Below the pieces are notes generated by a model, which saw only the letters and a program-made list of their open reading frames with translations, was not told the origin of the DNA and did not search any database. Below, piece by piece: positions 33,772-42,408 of a stretch of DNA of 64,000 nucleotides. This stretch comes from Arthrobacter sulfonylureivorans (GTDB lineage: Bacteria; Actinomycetota; Actinomycetes; Actinomycetales; Micrococcaceae): positions 79,139 through 143,138 of the forward strand of contig RJAE01000009.1 of the NCBI GenBank assembly GCA_004000035.1. The letters run 5' to 3'. The translations under genes were made by a program, and so were the position numbers. How positions within the stretch are numbered: position 1 is the first letter of the stretch; each line of letters begins with the position of its first letter.

Positions 33772-35118
33772 TCAGGTGTCGAGGTCGGCGAGCCAGCGTA
33801 TGGCCCGCAGGCCGGGCATGAAGCAGTATTCACCGCCCCGGTTGACGACGAAACTGGGTAGCCCCTGCATCCTGCGGCGGATCGGACGGTTGGGGATGGT
33901 GAACTGACCGCCGTCCTGGACGCCCATCAGCGGGTCCCGCTCGTCGGGCGCGCCGATGAACTTGCCGTCGTTGACCCACTGCCGCTGGACGAACTCGAAC
34001 TGCCGGGCCAAGTGCGCACCCACGAAGGCGAACATGAGGCCGCGGTCCGTGCCGTCGTCCTCGAGGACGCCGGGGGGCAGCGACGGCCCGTAGTTGGTGC
34101 CGCGCCTGATCATCCGGTGCAGCCGGACCTGGCCGGTGATGACCGCGTCACGAGCGTTCATCCGGCGGGCATGCGACCCGACCGGGCACTTCAACCCCCG
34201 CGGGTCGTCGCCGTACAGGAAGGCGTTGTGGCGGTCCGGGTCGGCGCCCAGTTCCGGGTCGTCCTTGTCCGGGGCCAGGGCGAGCGGCGCGCCGCTGGGC
34301 CAGCGCCCGACCATCTTGGCGGCCAGCCATTGCTGCTCGGCGTCCTCCGAAGCATGCTGCGCCAGGTAGGTACGGAAGGCCGCCACCCGCTGGTGCAGCT
34401 TGCGGAAGGCCACGTACGTGCCGTTGCGGCCCAGCACCTCCGGCTGCGGCACCGGCGCCACGTCACCGGTCTCGTCCTGATAACCCAGGACGAACTCTCC
34501 TGCCTTCAGCGGTGCCTCCTGCGGGTTGTTGCCGAGGATGTCGGTGCCCTCGACGGCCGGCTGGCCGATGCTGTCCCGGAAGCCGAACTGCTCACGGCCG
34601 TCCGGTGGCACGTGCACGTCCAGCTGCCAGATCGGGGTGACTCCAAGCAGGTCGCGCACGACGTCGCGGGCGAGCAGGAACAGCGTGTCCATCAGCCCGG
34701 TGTCCCGGGCCAGGACGGCAACCACGAGGTGAAGGTCCTTCGACCCCATCGGTGCCTCCCAGTGCTCCGGCGCGTTCTCCCCGACGTCCCCGATGTACGC
34801 CGCGCGAGCCGCCATGCCTTGCTGGAACTCGGGCGCGAAACTGGCCAGCGACTCCGCCGGCACGCCGAGCGCCTCCAGCCCGGCGAAACTGATACCCACC
34901 CCGAGCGACACCGGCCTGCCCGGGTCGAACAGGGAGACCGGGTCCAACAGGGGGATCAGCCGCCGCAACAGCTCCCGACCCGAGCGCCGGTCGTCGATGC
35001 GCAGAGCCAGATAGGCGCCCGCGTACGGATGCGGCCGCGGCATCAGGGCAGCGGCCTGGATGTCACCGAGCTCTAACAAGGTCTTCGCCTGCGTGGCCAC
35101 GGTGTCACGGTCCTCCAT
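33772..35118 (-). CDS. DyP-type peroxidase-like protein A
   Basis: 448 residues, matching the DyP-like gene at 54027 over its whole length. Motifs: GFRDSIGQPAVEG at the GxxDG site (distal Asp kept, last Gly replaced by Ser), VLGRNGTYVAFRKLHQRVAA, CPVGSHARRMNARD with the probable haem-ligating His, HRMIRRGTNYGPSLP with the distal Arg, and GLMFAFVGAHLARQFEFVQR. These support a haem peroxidase of the large DyP class. There is no Tat or Sec signal. It lies directly upstream of the DUF4331 gene and downstream of a ~200-residue partner. Confidence 0.85.
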   Translation of the reverse strand: MEDRDTVATQAKTLLELGDIQAAALMPRPHPYAGAYLALRIDDRRSGRELLRRLIPLLDPVSLFDPGRPVSLGVGISFAGLEALGVPAESLASFAPEFQQGMAARAAYIGDVGENAPEHWEAPMGSKDLHLVVAVLARDTGLMDTLFLLARDVVRDLLGVTPIWQLDVHVPPDGREQFGFRDSIGQPAVEGTDILGNNPQEAPLKAGEFVLGYQDETGDVAPVPQPEVLGRNGTYVAFRKLHQRVAAFRTYLAQHASEDAEQQWLAAKMVGRWPSGAPLALAPDKDDPELGADPDRHNAFLYGDDPRGLKCPVGSHARRMNARDAVITGQVRLHRMIRRGTNYGPSLPPGVLEDDGTDRGLMFAFVGAHLARQFEFVQRQWVNDGKFIGAPDERDPLMGVQDGGQFTIPNRPIRRRMQGLPSFVVNRGGEYCFMPGLRAIRWLADLDT

Positions 35119-35175
35119 AGCGATGGTTGCCGCAGACCGCAGTGCCGGGGAAGACGCTGCGGTCTGCAGCCGGGT

Positions 35176-35793
35176 TCAGTCGGCGGCCTCGTCCAGCAAC
35201 GGCCGGAGCGACGGGTGCTGCAGCGCCTCAGCGGCCTCAGGGTCGTCGAGCACCCGCTGGAAGACCTCCTGCAGACGCTGGGCCTTGACGATCTGCGGCA
35301 TCGTCCAGGTACTCAGGTTGTTGAAGTAGCCGGTGGCCGGGCTCTGTACCGACTGGACGATCGCCTTGAGCCCCCCGACAGTCTGCTTCATGTGCGTCTC
35401 GACACCAGGGCTGTTCTGATCAAACGCCTTCACTCCACCGGATGACTCCAGCCAAGTTGTGATGTGCGTGTACTGGGCGGTGTGCTGCATCCAATCCAGG
35501 AAATGCTCGATCCCGATCAGAAGAAAGTCCTCGAAGTAGGGGTCCCATTCGTTCTCGAACGTCGTGGCCCACATCATCCGCTTCCCGTCGTCGAAGATCA
35601 CGTGGCGCTGGTCCCGTAAGCCGGTGTGGATGTTCTTCTCGACGGGGACCTGGGCCAGCGTATCGGCGAACCGTACAGTGGCCGCGCGCAGCTCGTCCTC
35701 GTGTCCCGGGAGGACATCCCAGTACGTGGCCAGCTCGGACACCACTCCGTAGCTGAGCCCCTTCCCCGACTTCTCGTTTGCCATGGTACTCAT
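35176..35793 (-). CDS. DyP-associated ~200-aa protein, paralogue 1
   Basis: 205 residues. The core NIHTGLRDQRHVIFDDGKRM and MWATTFENEWDPYFEDFLL recurs in the proteins at 36562-37137 and 53335-53931. The C-terminus EAAEALQHPSLRPLLDEAAD is almost the same as in paralogue 2. The N-terminal part (ELATYWDVLPGHEDELRA) looks like a ferredoxin-fold beta-alpha-beta unit, as in dimeric alpha/beta-barrel proteins. It is 57 bp upstream of DyP A and probably leads that operon. Function unknown; a DyP partner by context. The tandem repeats at 35864-35970 lie just upstream. Confidence 0.75.
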   Translation of the reverse strand: MSTMANEKSGKGLSYGVVSELATYWDVLPGHEDELRAATVRFADTLAQVPVEKNIHTGLRDQRHVIFDDGKRMMWATTFENEWDPYFEDFLLIGIEHFLDWMQHTAQYTHITTWLESSGGVKAFDQNSPGVETHMKQTVGGLKAIVQSVQSPATGYFNNLSTWTMPQIVKAQRLQEVFQRVLDDPEAAEALQHPSLRPLLDEAAD

Positions 35794-35863
35794 TGCCTTC
35801 CTCCTGCCCGTCCGGTGAACATGGCCTCTTCAAGAAGGGCACGGACCCGACGTTCCGAAATAA

Positions 35864-35970
35864 TGAGGCGCAGAGCTGACATTCTGAGGCTCAGTGCTGC
35901 CTCGGCTAGGCTTAGAACGATGAATAAGTTGAGTCGCAGAGCTGCCATCTTGAGGCGCAGAGCGGCCTAT
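35864..35970. repeat. Four 15-bp direct repeats in two 66-bp tandem units
   Basis: The motif TGAGGCGCAGAGCTG and variants start at 35864, 35885, 35930 and 35951. Within each pair the spacing is 21 bp (two helical turns), and the pairs are 66 bp apart; each unit ends with a GGCTTAGAACGATG / GGCTTGGAACGATG box. The array lies 70 bp upstream of the start of paralogue 1, in its likely promoter region, and looks like a multi-site operator. Confidence 0.65.
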
Positions 35971-36097
35971 GCTGGGCTTGGAACGATGGAATCAATTGTA
36001 CCGCCCGCGCCATGAATGTGTAAGGGTCGTCGTACTGGTCAGCATCATCATGATTGTCGTCGGCGACGAAGGCGCCGCACGGCAGCCGACGCCCCGT

Positions 36098-36420
36098 TCA
36101 GGGATCGCGGAAAAACAGGTCGGCGACCTCGTAGTCGATCCGCCTGCGGGCCTCGAGTTCAACGAGGGCGGTCGCATGGAATTCCTCCAAGCTGCACTCT
36201 TCCGGTGGCCATTCGAGGATCAGAACCGGTTCGGTTCCATCTGGTCTACTTCCACACCGGTCCCATCCACGTCAGAAACCCACGTCCTCGGGCCATGGCC
36301 GTGAACTGTCCGGACCGGGGGGCGAGACTCGCCGTCAGTGTCACGATCTCATGGGGGTCGTCCAGAACGTGCGACAGCTGCCACACTGCCATCGGGCGCT
36401 GCCAGCTTCACCTGGCCGTA
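36098..36420 (-). pseudogene. Frameshifted gene remnant
   Basis: The last part reads in one frame PVLILEWPPEECSLEEF, then HATALVELEARRRIDYEVAD and LFFRDP-stop at 36098. Upstream the sense continues in another frame (DGTGVEVDQMEP) and further up in a third. The codon use is good and the sentence-like continuity across frames indicates a recently broken gene. I cannot name it. Confidence 0.45.
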
Positions 36421-36561
36421 ACTGGCATCCATTCGGCGATTCATGCACCGGCCTGTCGTGCTCAACAAGGTAGTGACTACCCGGCATCGCCCGGCAGCGG
36501 CCTCACTTTCCGTCTCGTCCCTTGAAGGGATGCGTTGCCGCCCGTCATGGACCGTCTGGGG

Positions 36562-37137
36562 TCAGTCTGCTGCCTCCTTCAGCAGCGGCTTGAGGGCCGG
36601 GTGCTGGAGCGCCTCGGCGGCGTCGGGGCCATCCAGCACCTGCTGGAACGCCGTCTGAACGCGCTGCGCCTTCAGGATCTCCTGCACCGTCCCCGGGTAC
36701 ACCATGAGGAAGTCGGACGCTGTGACTTGGTTCACGGTGAGGAACTCCTTGATCTCGTGCACACTCATTCCCGCCTTATCCTTCCCCTCGTCTGGATAGC
36801 CCTCACAATGGAGGAGGAAGTCGTCCCACCCGTCGAGTACGGCCGACGTGGAGAAATCGTCGATGTAGACGTCCCAGTCACCATCGAACGTCGTCGCGAT
36901 CAGCAGGCGCGTTCCGTTGTCGAACAAGACGTACCTGGCGTTATGCAGGGTGCCGAAGTGGGTGATCGCCTTCGCATTCGCGGCCTTTTGGTCCGGGGGC
37001 ATGTTGTCGAAGACCTCGCGGATGGCTCGCTCGTGGCCCGGCTTGACCTTGAGAAAGACGCTCAACTCGCTGACCGGTCCGTCAGACTTGCCCTTCCTCG
37101 GCGAAGTGACGTTGGGGTCGTATTTGTACTCAGACAT
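36562..37137 (-). CDS. DyP-associated ~200-aa protein, paralogue 2
   Basis: 191 residues. ITHFGTLHNARYVLFDNGTR and LLIATTFDGDWDVYIDDF is the family core; AAEALQHPALKPLLKEAAD closes it. N-terminal VSELSVFLKVKPGHERAIRE again suggests a ferredoxin-like fold. It is not adjacent to a DyP gene now, but it follows paralogue 1 on the same strand with a decayed gene between. Its own start has a purine-rich site (GAGAGAAGAT). Confidence 0.75.
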   Translation of the reverse strand: MSEYKYDPNVTSPRKGKSDGPVSELSVFLKVKPGHERAIREVFDNMPPDQKAANAKAITHFGTLHNARYVLFDNGTRLLIATTFDGDWDVYIDDFSTSAVLDGWDDFLLHCEGYPDEGKDKAGMSVHEIKEFLTVNQVTASDFLMVYPGTVQEILKAQRVQTAFQQVLDGPDAAEALQHPALKPLLKEAAD

Positions 37138-37544
37138 GATCTTCTCTCTTTCGTTCGGGTTCTTGTGATCGGGGACGGGTCGTCCACCGTCTGGCTAACG
37201 TTCGCGACCGGTCGGGTGGCTCGTCATCACCCGATCCATGCGATTCCGTGGGACCCCGCTCTGGAAGCAGCGTTCTAGGTCGCTTTTCGGCAGCGTCTGC
37301 TGTCCTCTGCGACCAGACCGTCGATGCGCGGGAGGATCGCGACGCTGGGGGTCCCGCGTGACTAGGTTGTGCGCGATGTCAAGTCTCCGCTTCGTTGTTC
37401 TGATGGCTACCGCGCCCTCGCCGGCCATCTCCTAACGTGTTCGGCCGTCAAGAAATGCCGCACACAGGCCATCCCGTGTAGGCGAAGGTCGGTCTCGAAG
37501 ACCTTTCCGGCGGTTTACGTCGTTCGAGTGTTCGAATCCCTCCC
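37138..37544. other. Non-coding stretch
   Basis: About 400 bp between paralogue 2 and a hydrolase pseudogene, with no ORF of good quality and no strong hairpin. It probably holds the promoter for paralogue 2. Confidence 0.35.
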
Positions 37545-37950
37545 CCTCCGCTCGCAGGGCCGGGTTCGAACAGGTCCCTTGGACTGGACTAGGCCGGCGG
37601 CCGTGCGCAGCGTTGATCGCTTGGCCCCACCGTCTGGACCTGCGTTCGCGGTTCTTTTCGGGGACCACGGCGGCGCCCAAGCCGCGGTTGACCAAGAATT
37701 GGGTGAAGGTCCCGCCGAAGGAGTGGCCCATGATGATCGGCGGACGGTCCAGGCGCTCGACCACCTCGCTGAGATGGTCAAGCGTTTCGGGGACGGACGC
37801 CTCGGCGATGATCTCGGGTTTTTCACGCTGCGCCTCCACCTGGATCTCGAATCCCGGGTACGACGGCACGATGACCTCATGTCCCCACCTAGCGGTCCCA
37901 ACTCCGGGCGGTCATTTAAGGCCCATGGATCAGCACGATCGGCAGGGCAT
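37545..37950 (-). pseudogene. Alpha/beta hydrolase pseudogene
   Basis: One frame gives LPIVLIHGP-stop-MTARSWDR-stop; after a slip the next gives EVIVPSYPGFEIQVEAQREK, then RPPIIMGHSFGGTFTQFLVN and RGLGAA. This aligns with the intact hydrolase at 48076 (TIVLVHGLWVTPRSWEKW; APAYPGFEVEVEA; APIIMGHSAGGLFTQIL). The nucleophile elbow survives, but two stops, a frameshift and loss of the lid and C-terminal half make it inactive. Confidence 0.7.
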
Positions 37951-38288
37951 TGGATGACCGCTCGCTCATAAAGTTCCATCCCGTAGGGGACGTACCTCCA
38001 TCGTGGTCCCCTCGGGCAGCGGTCGCAACACCCCAGAGAAACCAAGTCGCGGCCTGCCCGGCGCCGGCGCTGCACTACCTCCGGGTTTCCCGTTCCGTGG
38101 CTTCTTAGCCGTCCCCACATCGGCATGTCAGGACGTGCGGGAGTACGGGCTGCTGGCGCTCCGGTTCAAGTACGCCGTCAGCATTCGCGTTGCCGAAAAA
38201 ACCAAATTGCGTTGCCGCCGATTCAGCCACGAAGCCCTGTCCTCGTCGTCACCAGTTTTCTCTTCGAAAGCCTCATCGCCGGTTGGGT

Positions 38289-38814
38289 TCACACGGGTCG
38301 GTGGAGGGAGGGGAGGTGCTTGTCGGCGTTGGGGCCGAGCCGGTAGAACCGGGGCGGTTTCCCTTTGTTGCCGCCTTCGGGGATGAGGATGCCTCTGGCG
38401 ATAGCAGCAGAGTGCCCTTGGTGTACCGGTTCACAGCACCGTGCCCTTCAAGGCACGGGTCCGGCAGGCGCGCACCTGAGCGGCCAGGTCAGCCTGAAGA
38501 TCGCCTCGACCAGTTCGCTCGCCCGGAATTCCTCCGGGGTCGGCTTCCCCTCCTGCGCGGGCACCTCCGGAACGGCCTGCTGCACTTGCGTGGCCATGAA
38601 CGCAAACCACCTGCGCGGCATCTCCTCAGCGCCAGCCAGATGGCCGGCCGAATACACCTCTTCGTGTAGTCACCCGGCCAGCCCGAGAGTCCGCCAGGGC
38701 TTCCTCCCACATGGCAACCGTCATCTTTGACAAGGTGATCCGGTGGGTACGGGTGTACGCGGATAGCCGCTGAAGCAGGTCGGGGTCGATGTCGATGGTC
38801 CACCGAAAGGGCAC
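38289..38814 (-). pseudogene. Decayed gene, probably three frames
   Basis: Protein-like pieces in order on the minus strand: MPFRWTIDIDPDLLQRLSAY and TRTHRITLSKMTVAMWEEAL (38814-38690), AEEMPRRWFAFMATQVQQAV to ELVEAIFRLTWPLR (about 38630-38480), and ARGILIPEGGNKGKPPRFYR then LGPNADKHLPSLHRPV-stop (38400-38289). Each lies in a different frame. The last piece resembles the wing/tail of a helix-turn-helix protein. Identity unknown. Confidence 0.45.
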
Positions 38815-39025
38815 AAATCCTTGACACGCTCACCGCACGGGCCGCGGGCGAGCGACCAAGCGGAGGCCTTGCACGCACGGTCAAGAGGACTTTCGGCCCT
38901 TGACGTCCGCGGGCTCGAGGGTGAGTGTAGAAGGAAGGGTGGGATCACGTCGTCCGAATGGGCGACGCCGGTTCGGAGACAACGAGAATCTCCGGGCAAA
39001 TCACAACACTGTGAAAGGAATTGCC

Positions 39026-39439
39026 ATGACCCTCTCCGATGATCTGAGCAAGCTCGCTGCCCGAGCCAAGGATGCAGAGGATCGCTTTGACGCCGCACAG
39101 CAGGATGCGCACGCAAAGTTGCAGCAGGACGTCCAGAGCGCGCGGGACTCGCTACAGAAGAACACGGATCAGCTGCGCGAGGCCGCCGAAGCGAACCGGG
39201 GAAAGGTCGCCGCGTGGTGGAGCGGCGTGCAGAAGAGCTGGGACGACGATATCGCGTCGATCCGTCGCGATATTGAGTCCAAGAAGCAAGAGCACGACCT
39301 CAAGTCCGCGCAGCGAAAGGCGGACGACGCCGAGGAAGACGCCAAGTTCGCGATCGCGTATGCCTATTGGGCGGTAGAGGAAGCAGAGTACAGGGTGCTC
39401 GACGCCGCGTTGGCTCGAAAGGAGGCCGACAGTATGTGA
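39026..39439 (+). CDS. Coiled-coil protein (137 aa)
   Basis: The ATG at 39026 follows AAAGGAA. The whole product is charged and helical with heptad spacing: LSKLAARAKDAEDRFDAAQQ, ARDSLQKNTDQLREAAEANR, one Trp-rich turn (KVAAWWSGVQKSWDDDI) and a second coil (KSAQRKADDAEEDAKFAIAY). It ends 11 bp before the start of the cNMP/thioredoxin-reductase-like gene, so the two form an operon. Similar small coiled-coil genes precede this oxidoreductase type in other actinobacteria, as far as I recall. Function unknown. Confidence 0.75.
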   Translation: MTLSDDLSKLAARAKDAEDRFDAAQQDAHAKLQQDVQSARDSLQKNTDQLREAAEANRGKVAAWWSGVQKSWDDDIASIRRDIESKKQEHDLKSAQRKADDAEEDAKFAIAYAYWAVEEAEYRVLDAALARKEADSM

Positions 39440-39450
39440 GGGGACGGCGG

Positions 39451-41130
39451 GTGATTCCGATGCCCAAAGAAGGCCCCGTCGACGCGAACGCAGGTGTCGC
39501 CTTCCCGGTCCTTTCAGCCGAGCAGATCAGACGCCTCTGGAGTTACGCCGTCGTGCAAGACGTTGCCGTGGGCGACACCGTGTTCCGGGCAGGCGACGAA
39601 ACATACGATCTCATCGTCATTGAGCGGGGAGCGGTGGATCTGATCCGGGCCGCCACCCACGATGCACCCGAGGAGGTCGTGGTCAGCCATGGGCCGGGCC
39701 GTTTCATCGGTGAGTTGAGCTTGCTTACCGGTCAAGCTGTGTACCTGACGGGGCTGGTGGTGCAAGCGGGACGAATTCACAGGATTCCACCGGCCCAGTT
39801 TCGTCGGCTGATGGCCGAGGACGCCGAGCTTTCCGATATCCTGTTGCGCGCTTTTCTCGCTCGGAGAGAACTCCTTCGCAACAACTCAGCTGCCCGAGTT
39901 GTCGAGATCGTGGGGAGCCGTCTTTCCGCAGCTTCGCTGGAACTCCGGACATTCGCGGCGCGATTACGACTTACCCATCTCTATGTCGAGGCCGATTCCA
40001 TTGCCGGGCAGGCGCTCATGCGGGCCGTGCAGGTCGAGACCGGGGACCTCCCTGTCGTCATCACTCCCGGCAGGGTGATGCGCCGCGCGACTGCAGAGAT
40101 CATGGCCCGTGAACTCGGACTCTCATACCGACGAGCGGCCGACCAAAAGGTGGATCTGGCAGTGATTGGCGCAGGCCCGGCGGGACTTGCCGCTGCGGTC
40201 TACGGCGCATCTGAGGGGCTCGCAACTGTCTTGTTCGACATGGTGGGTCCTGGCGGACAAGCTGCGGCAAGTTCGCGAATCGAGAACTATCTCGGTTTCC
40301 CCACCGGCATAAGCGGGACGGACCTGACAGGGAAAGCGATCGTGCAGGCACTCAAGTTTGGCGCTCAGTTATCGGCACCGTGCGGGGTCAACGCACTCGA
40401 CGTTGACACCGGCGTAGTCCGTCTCGCGCTGACCGACGGCACCAGCCTCGAAAGCCGTGCGGTGATCATCTCCACGGGCGCCCGTTACAGGTCTCTTCCC
40501 CTGACGCACTGGGAGAAGTTCCAAGGCGCCGGAATCTACTACGCTGCAACTGAGCTCGAAGCAAAATGGTGTGCCGGTAAGCCGGTCACAGTTGTCGGCG
40601 GCGCGAATTCGGCCGGCCAGGCTTCGCTGTATCTCGCGTCGCGCGGAAGCGCCGTCCACCTTGTCGTCCGCGGTGCTGATCTCGCGGCTGACATGTCCCG
40701 CTATCTCGTGGACCGGCTGGCGGCAGAACCGCTGGTCTCCATCCACACCGCGACTGAGGTGTCGGGCCTCCGGGGCCAAACCCATCTCGCCGCTGTAGAG
40801 ATATCGGAACGGGAATCGGGAATCCGGACTCTTGTCGAGTGCGCAGGACTCTTCTGCTTCATAGGCGCAGTTCCCGCAACCGCATGGCTGAACGGACTCG
40901 CGCTCGACAACGAAGGTTTTATCCTTACCGACTCGGACCTGGACCCGTCGGAACTCAGTGGAAGCTGGTCGTCTCTCGGGCGACGGCCGCTGCCCTTTGA
41001 AACCAGCATCCCTGGGGTGTTCGCCGCGGGCGACGTCCGCAAGGGCTCAATGAAGCGCGTCGCCGCAGCGGTCGGAGAGGGAGCGAGCGCCGTCCAATCA
41101 GTCCATGCCTCAATCGGATTCCACGTTTAG
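39451..41130 (+). CDS. cNMP-binding / thioredoxin-reductase-like fusion
   Basis: The GTG at 39451, six bases after GAGGGGA, is preferred to the ATG at 39460. Residues about 20-135 form a cyclic-nucleotide-binding domain (VAVGDTVFRAGDETYDLIVI, then GPGRFIGELSLLTG). Residues about 150-220 look like a degenerate thioredoxin/glutaredoxin-type linker without Cys. The rest is thioredoxin-reductase-like: FAD site DLAVIGAGPAGLAAAVYGAS, GPGGQAAASSRIENYLGFPT, NADP site VTVVGGANSAGQASLYLASR, and IPGVFAAGDVRKGSMKRVAA. The CxxC of true reductases is absent (GIYYAATELEAKWCAGKPV). It is probably a regulated FAD/NAD(P)H oxidoreductase of unknown acceptor. Confidence 0.85.
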   Translation: MIPMPKEGPVDANAGVAFPVLSAEQIRRLWSYAVVQDVAVGDTVFRAGDETYDLIVIERGAVDLIRAATHDAPEEVVVSHGPGRFIGELSLLTGQAVYLTGLVVQAGRIHRIPPAQFRRLMAEDAELSDILLRAFLARRELLRNNSAARVVEIVGSRLSAASLELRTFAARLRLTHLYVEADSIAGQALMRAVQVETGDLPVVITPGRVMRRATAEIMARELGLSYRRAADQKVDLAVIGAGPAGLAAAVYGASEGLATVLFDMVGPGGQAAASSRIENYLGFPTGISGTDLTGKAIVQALKFGAQLSAPCGVNALDVDTGVVRLALTDGTSLESRAVIISTGARYRSLPLTHWEKFQGAGIYYAATELEAKWCAGKPVTVVGGANSAGQASLYLASRGSAVHLVVRGADLAADMSRYLVDRLAAEPLVSIHTATEVSGLRGQTHLAAVEISERESGIRTLVECAGLFCFIGAVPATAWLNGLALDNEGFILTDSDLDPSELSGSWSSLGRRPLPFETSIPGVFAAGDVRKGSMKRVAAAVGEGASAVQSVHASIGFHV

Positions 41131-41192
41131 CCCATACCAACCGAGAATCAGCAGATGGATCCGGCAAGTCAACCCGTCCAGACTTCAGCGGG

Positions 41193-41490
41193 CGCCAGCG
41201 CTGCGTCCGCGCTGCACTCGAGACGCTCCGGCAGATTGCGGCATTCGCCGGCTCGTGACCCGTGGGACCGCTCCCTCCCTTGCGCGGACGGCCGGCGTAG
41301 GGTTGGGTTTGTTCCACGCGTACCCGGCGAGGAGGCGGCCATGGGCGATACCCCCGGCATCGATGTTTCGGTGCCGCTCAGCGGAGGACTGGTTCTGGGA
41401 CTACTGCAACTCCACCTATTTTGATGGTCCGGAACTGGCGCCCCCGGCACATCATCCGGCGGACCAGACGGGCCCTGGACGGGCCGCACG
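41193..41490 (+). repeat. Repeat copy 2: DUF5996 tail + UBP finger, degraded
   Basis: The upstream part (CTGCACTCGAGACGCTCCGG onward) matches the end of the DUF5996 gene with small deletions, and the TTGTTCCACG box and CGAGGAGGCGGCCATG start are shared with copies 1 and 3. The element ends against the minus-strand hydrolase gene at 41497. Confidence 0.7.
41341..41490 (+). pseudogene. UBP zinc-finger protein, internal deletion (copy 2)
   Basis: From the ATG at 41341: MGDTPGIDVSVPLSG, then a jump to the sequence of DWFWDYCNSTYFDGPELAPP and AHHPADQTGPG in a shifted frame. Compared with copy 3 a 164-bp segment is missing, which removes the whole Cys/His zinc finger and breaks the frame. The real reading frame stops at 41422. 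Confidence 0.78.
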
Positions 41491-41496
41491 TCGTGA

Positions 41497-42408
41497 CTAC
41501 GAGAAGTTGTCCGCTTCGATGATGGCCTCGATGAAGGCTTCGGGCGCCTCTTGCGGCAGATTGTGCCCGACCCCTCTGGAGATGGTTCGGTGCGTGTACT
41601 GCCCCGTGAACTTCGTTGTGTAGGCGCTCGGGTCCGGGTGGGGCGCGCCATTGGCATCACCTTCGAGGGTGATCGTCGGCACCGTGATGGGCGGACTAGT
41701 CGCGAGTTGTTGTTCCAAGCCGTCGTAAAGGGGTTCGCCTGGCGCCAGCCCGAGTCGCCACCGGTAGTTGTGGATCACGATGTCGACGTGGTCGGCGTTG
41801 TCGAAGGACGCCGCACTGCGGTCGAACGTCGCATCGTCGAAGCTCCACCTGGGGGAGGCGGTGTGCCAGATCAGCTTCGCAAAGTCGTCGCGGTACTTGC
41901 CGTAGCCGGCCTTGCCCCGTTCGGTCGCGAAGTAGAACTGGTACCACCACGAAAGTTCTGCCGATGGTGGCAGCGGTTCCGCGTTCGCTGCCGGATTTCC
42001 GATCAGGTAGCCGCTGACGGACACCAGGGCCGTGCATCGGCGGGGCCAGAGCGCAGCAACGACGTTCGCAGACCGTGCACCCCAGTCGAATCCGGCGATG
42101 ATGGCCGACTCGATGCCGAGTGCGTCCATGAGTTCGATCGTGTCGACGGCCAAGGCGGACTGCTGGCCGTTGCGCATCGCGGTGTCGGAGAGGAAGCGGG
42201 TTGTGCCGAAGCCGCGGAGGTGCGGCACGATCACCCGATAGCCGGCAGCCCCGAGCGCTGGTGCGACGTCGGCGTAGCTATGGATGTCGTAGGGCCATCC
42301 GTGCAGCAGAACAACGGGTTGACCGTTGGCGGGTCCGATGTCCACGTAACCGACGTTCAGCACGCCGGCGTCGATCTGAACGACTGGCCCGAACGTGAGC
42401 GCGTCCAT
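41497..42408 (-). CDS. Alpha/beta hydrolase (epoxide hydrolase / dehalogenase type)
   Basis: 303 residues. HGWPYDIHSYADVAPALGAA carries the HGxP oxyanion motif (36-39), Asp108 in IIAGFDWGARSANVVAALWP is the nucleophile, and GVGHNLPQEAPEAFIEA supplies the His. An Asp rather than Ser nucleophile places it with epoxide hydrolases or haloalkane dehalogenases; WWYQFYFATERG is typical of the cap in the former. It ends one base from the next hydrolase gene, so the two are co-transcribed, probably with the EHN-type gene at 43320 further upstream. Confidence 0.85.
   Translation of the reverse strand: MDALTFGPVVQIDAGVLNVGYVDIGPANGQPVVLLHGWPYDIHSYADVAPALGAAGYRVIVPHLRGFGTTRFLSDTAMRNGQQSALAVDTIELMDALGIESAIIAGFDWGARSANVVAALWPRRCTALVSVSGYLIGNPAANAEPLPPSAELSWWYQFYFATERGKAGYGKYRDDFAKLIWHTASPRWSFDDATFDRSAASFDNADHVDIVIHNYRWRLGLAPGEPLYDGLEQQLATSPPITVPTITLEGDANGAPHPDPSAYTTKFTGQYTHRTISRGVGHNLPQEAPEAFIEAIIEADNFS

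Noticed and set aside
34012-35076. 354-codon plus-strand frame opposite DyP A
   Set aside because: The minus strand encodes a full-length DyP homologue with conserved motifs; the plus frame has no motif or ribosome-binding site.
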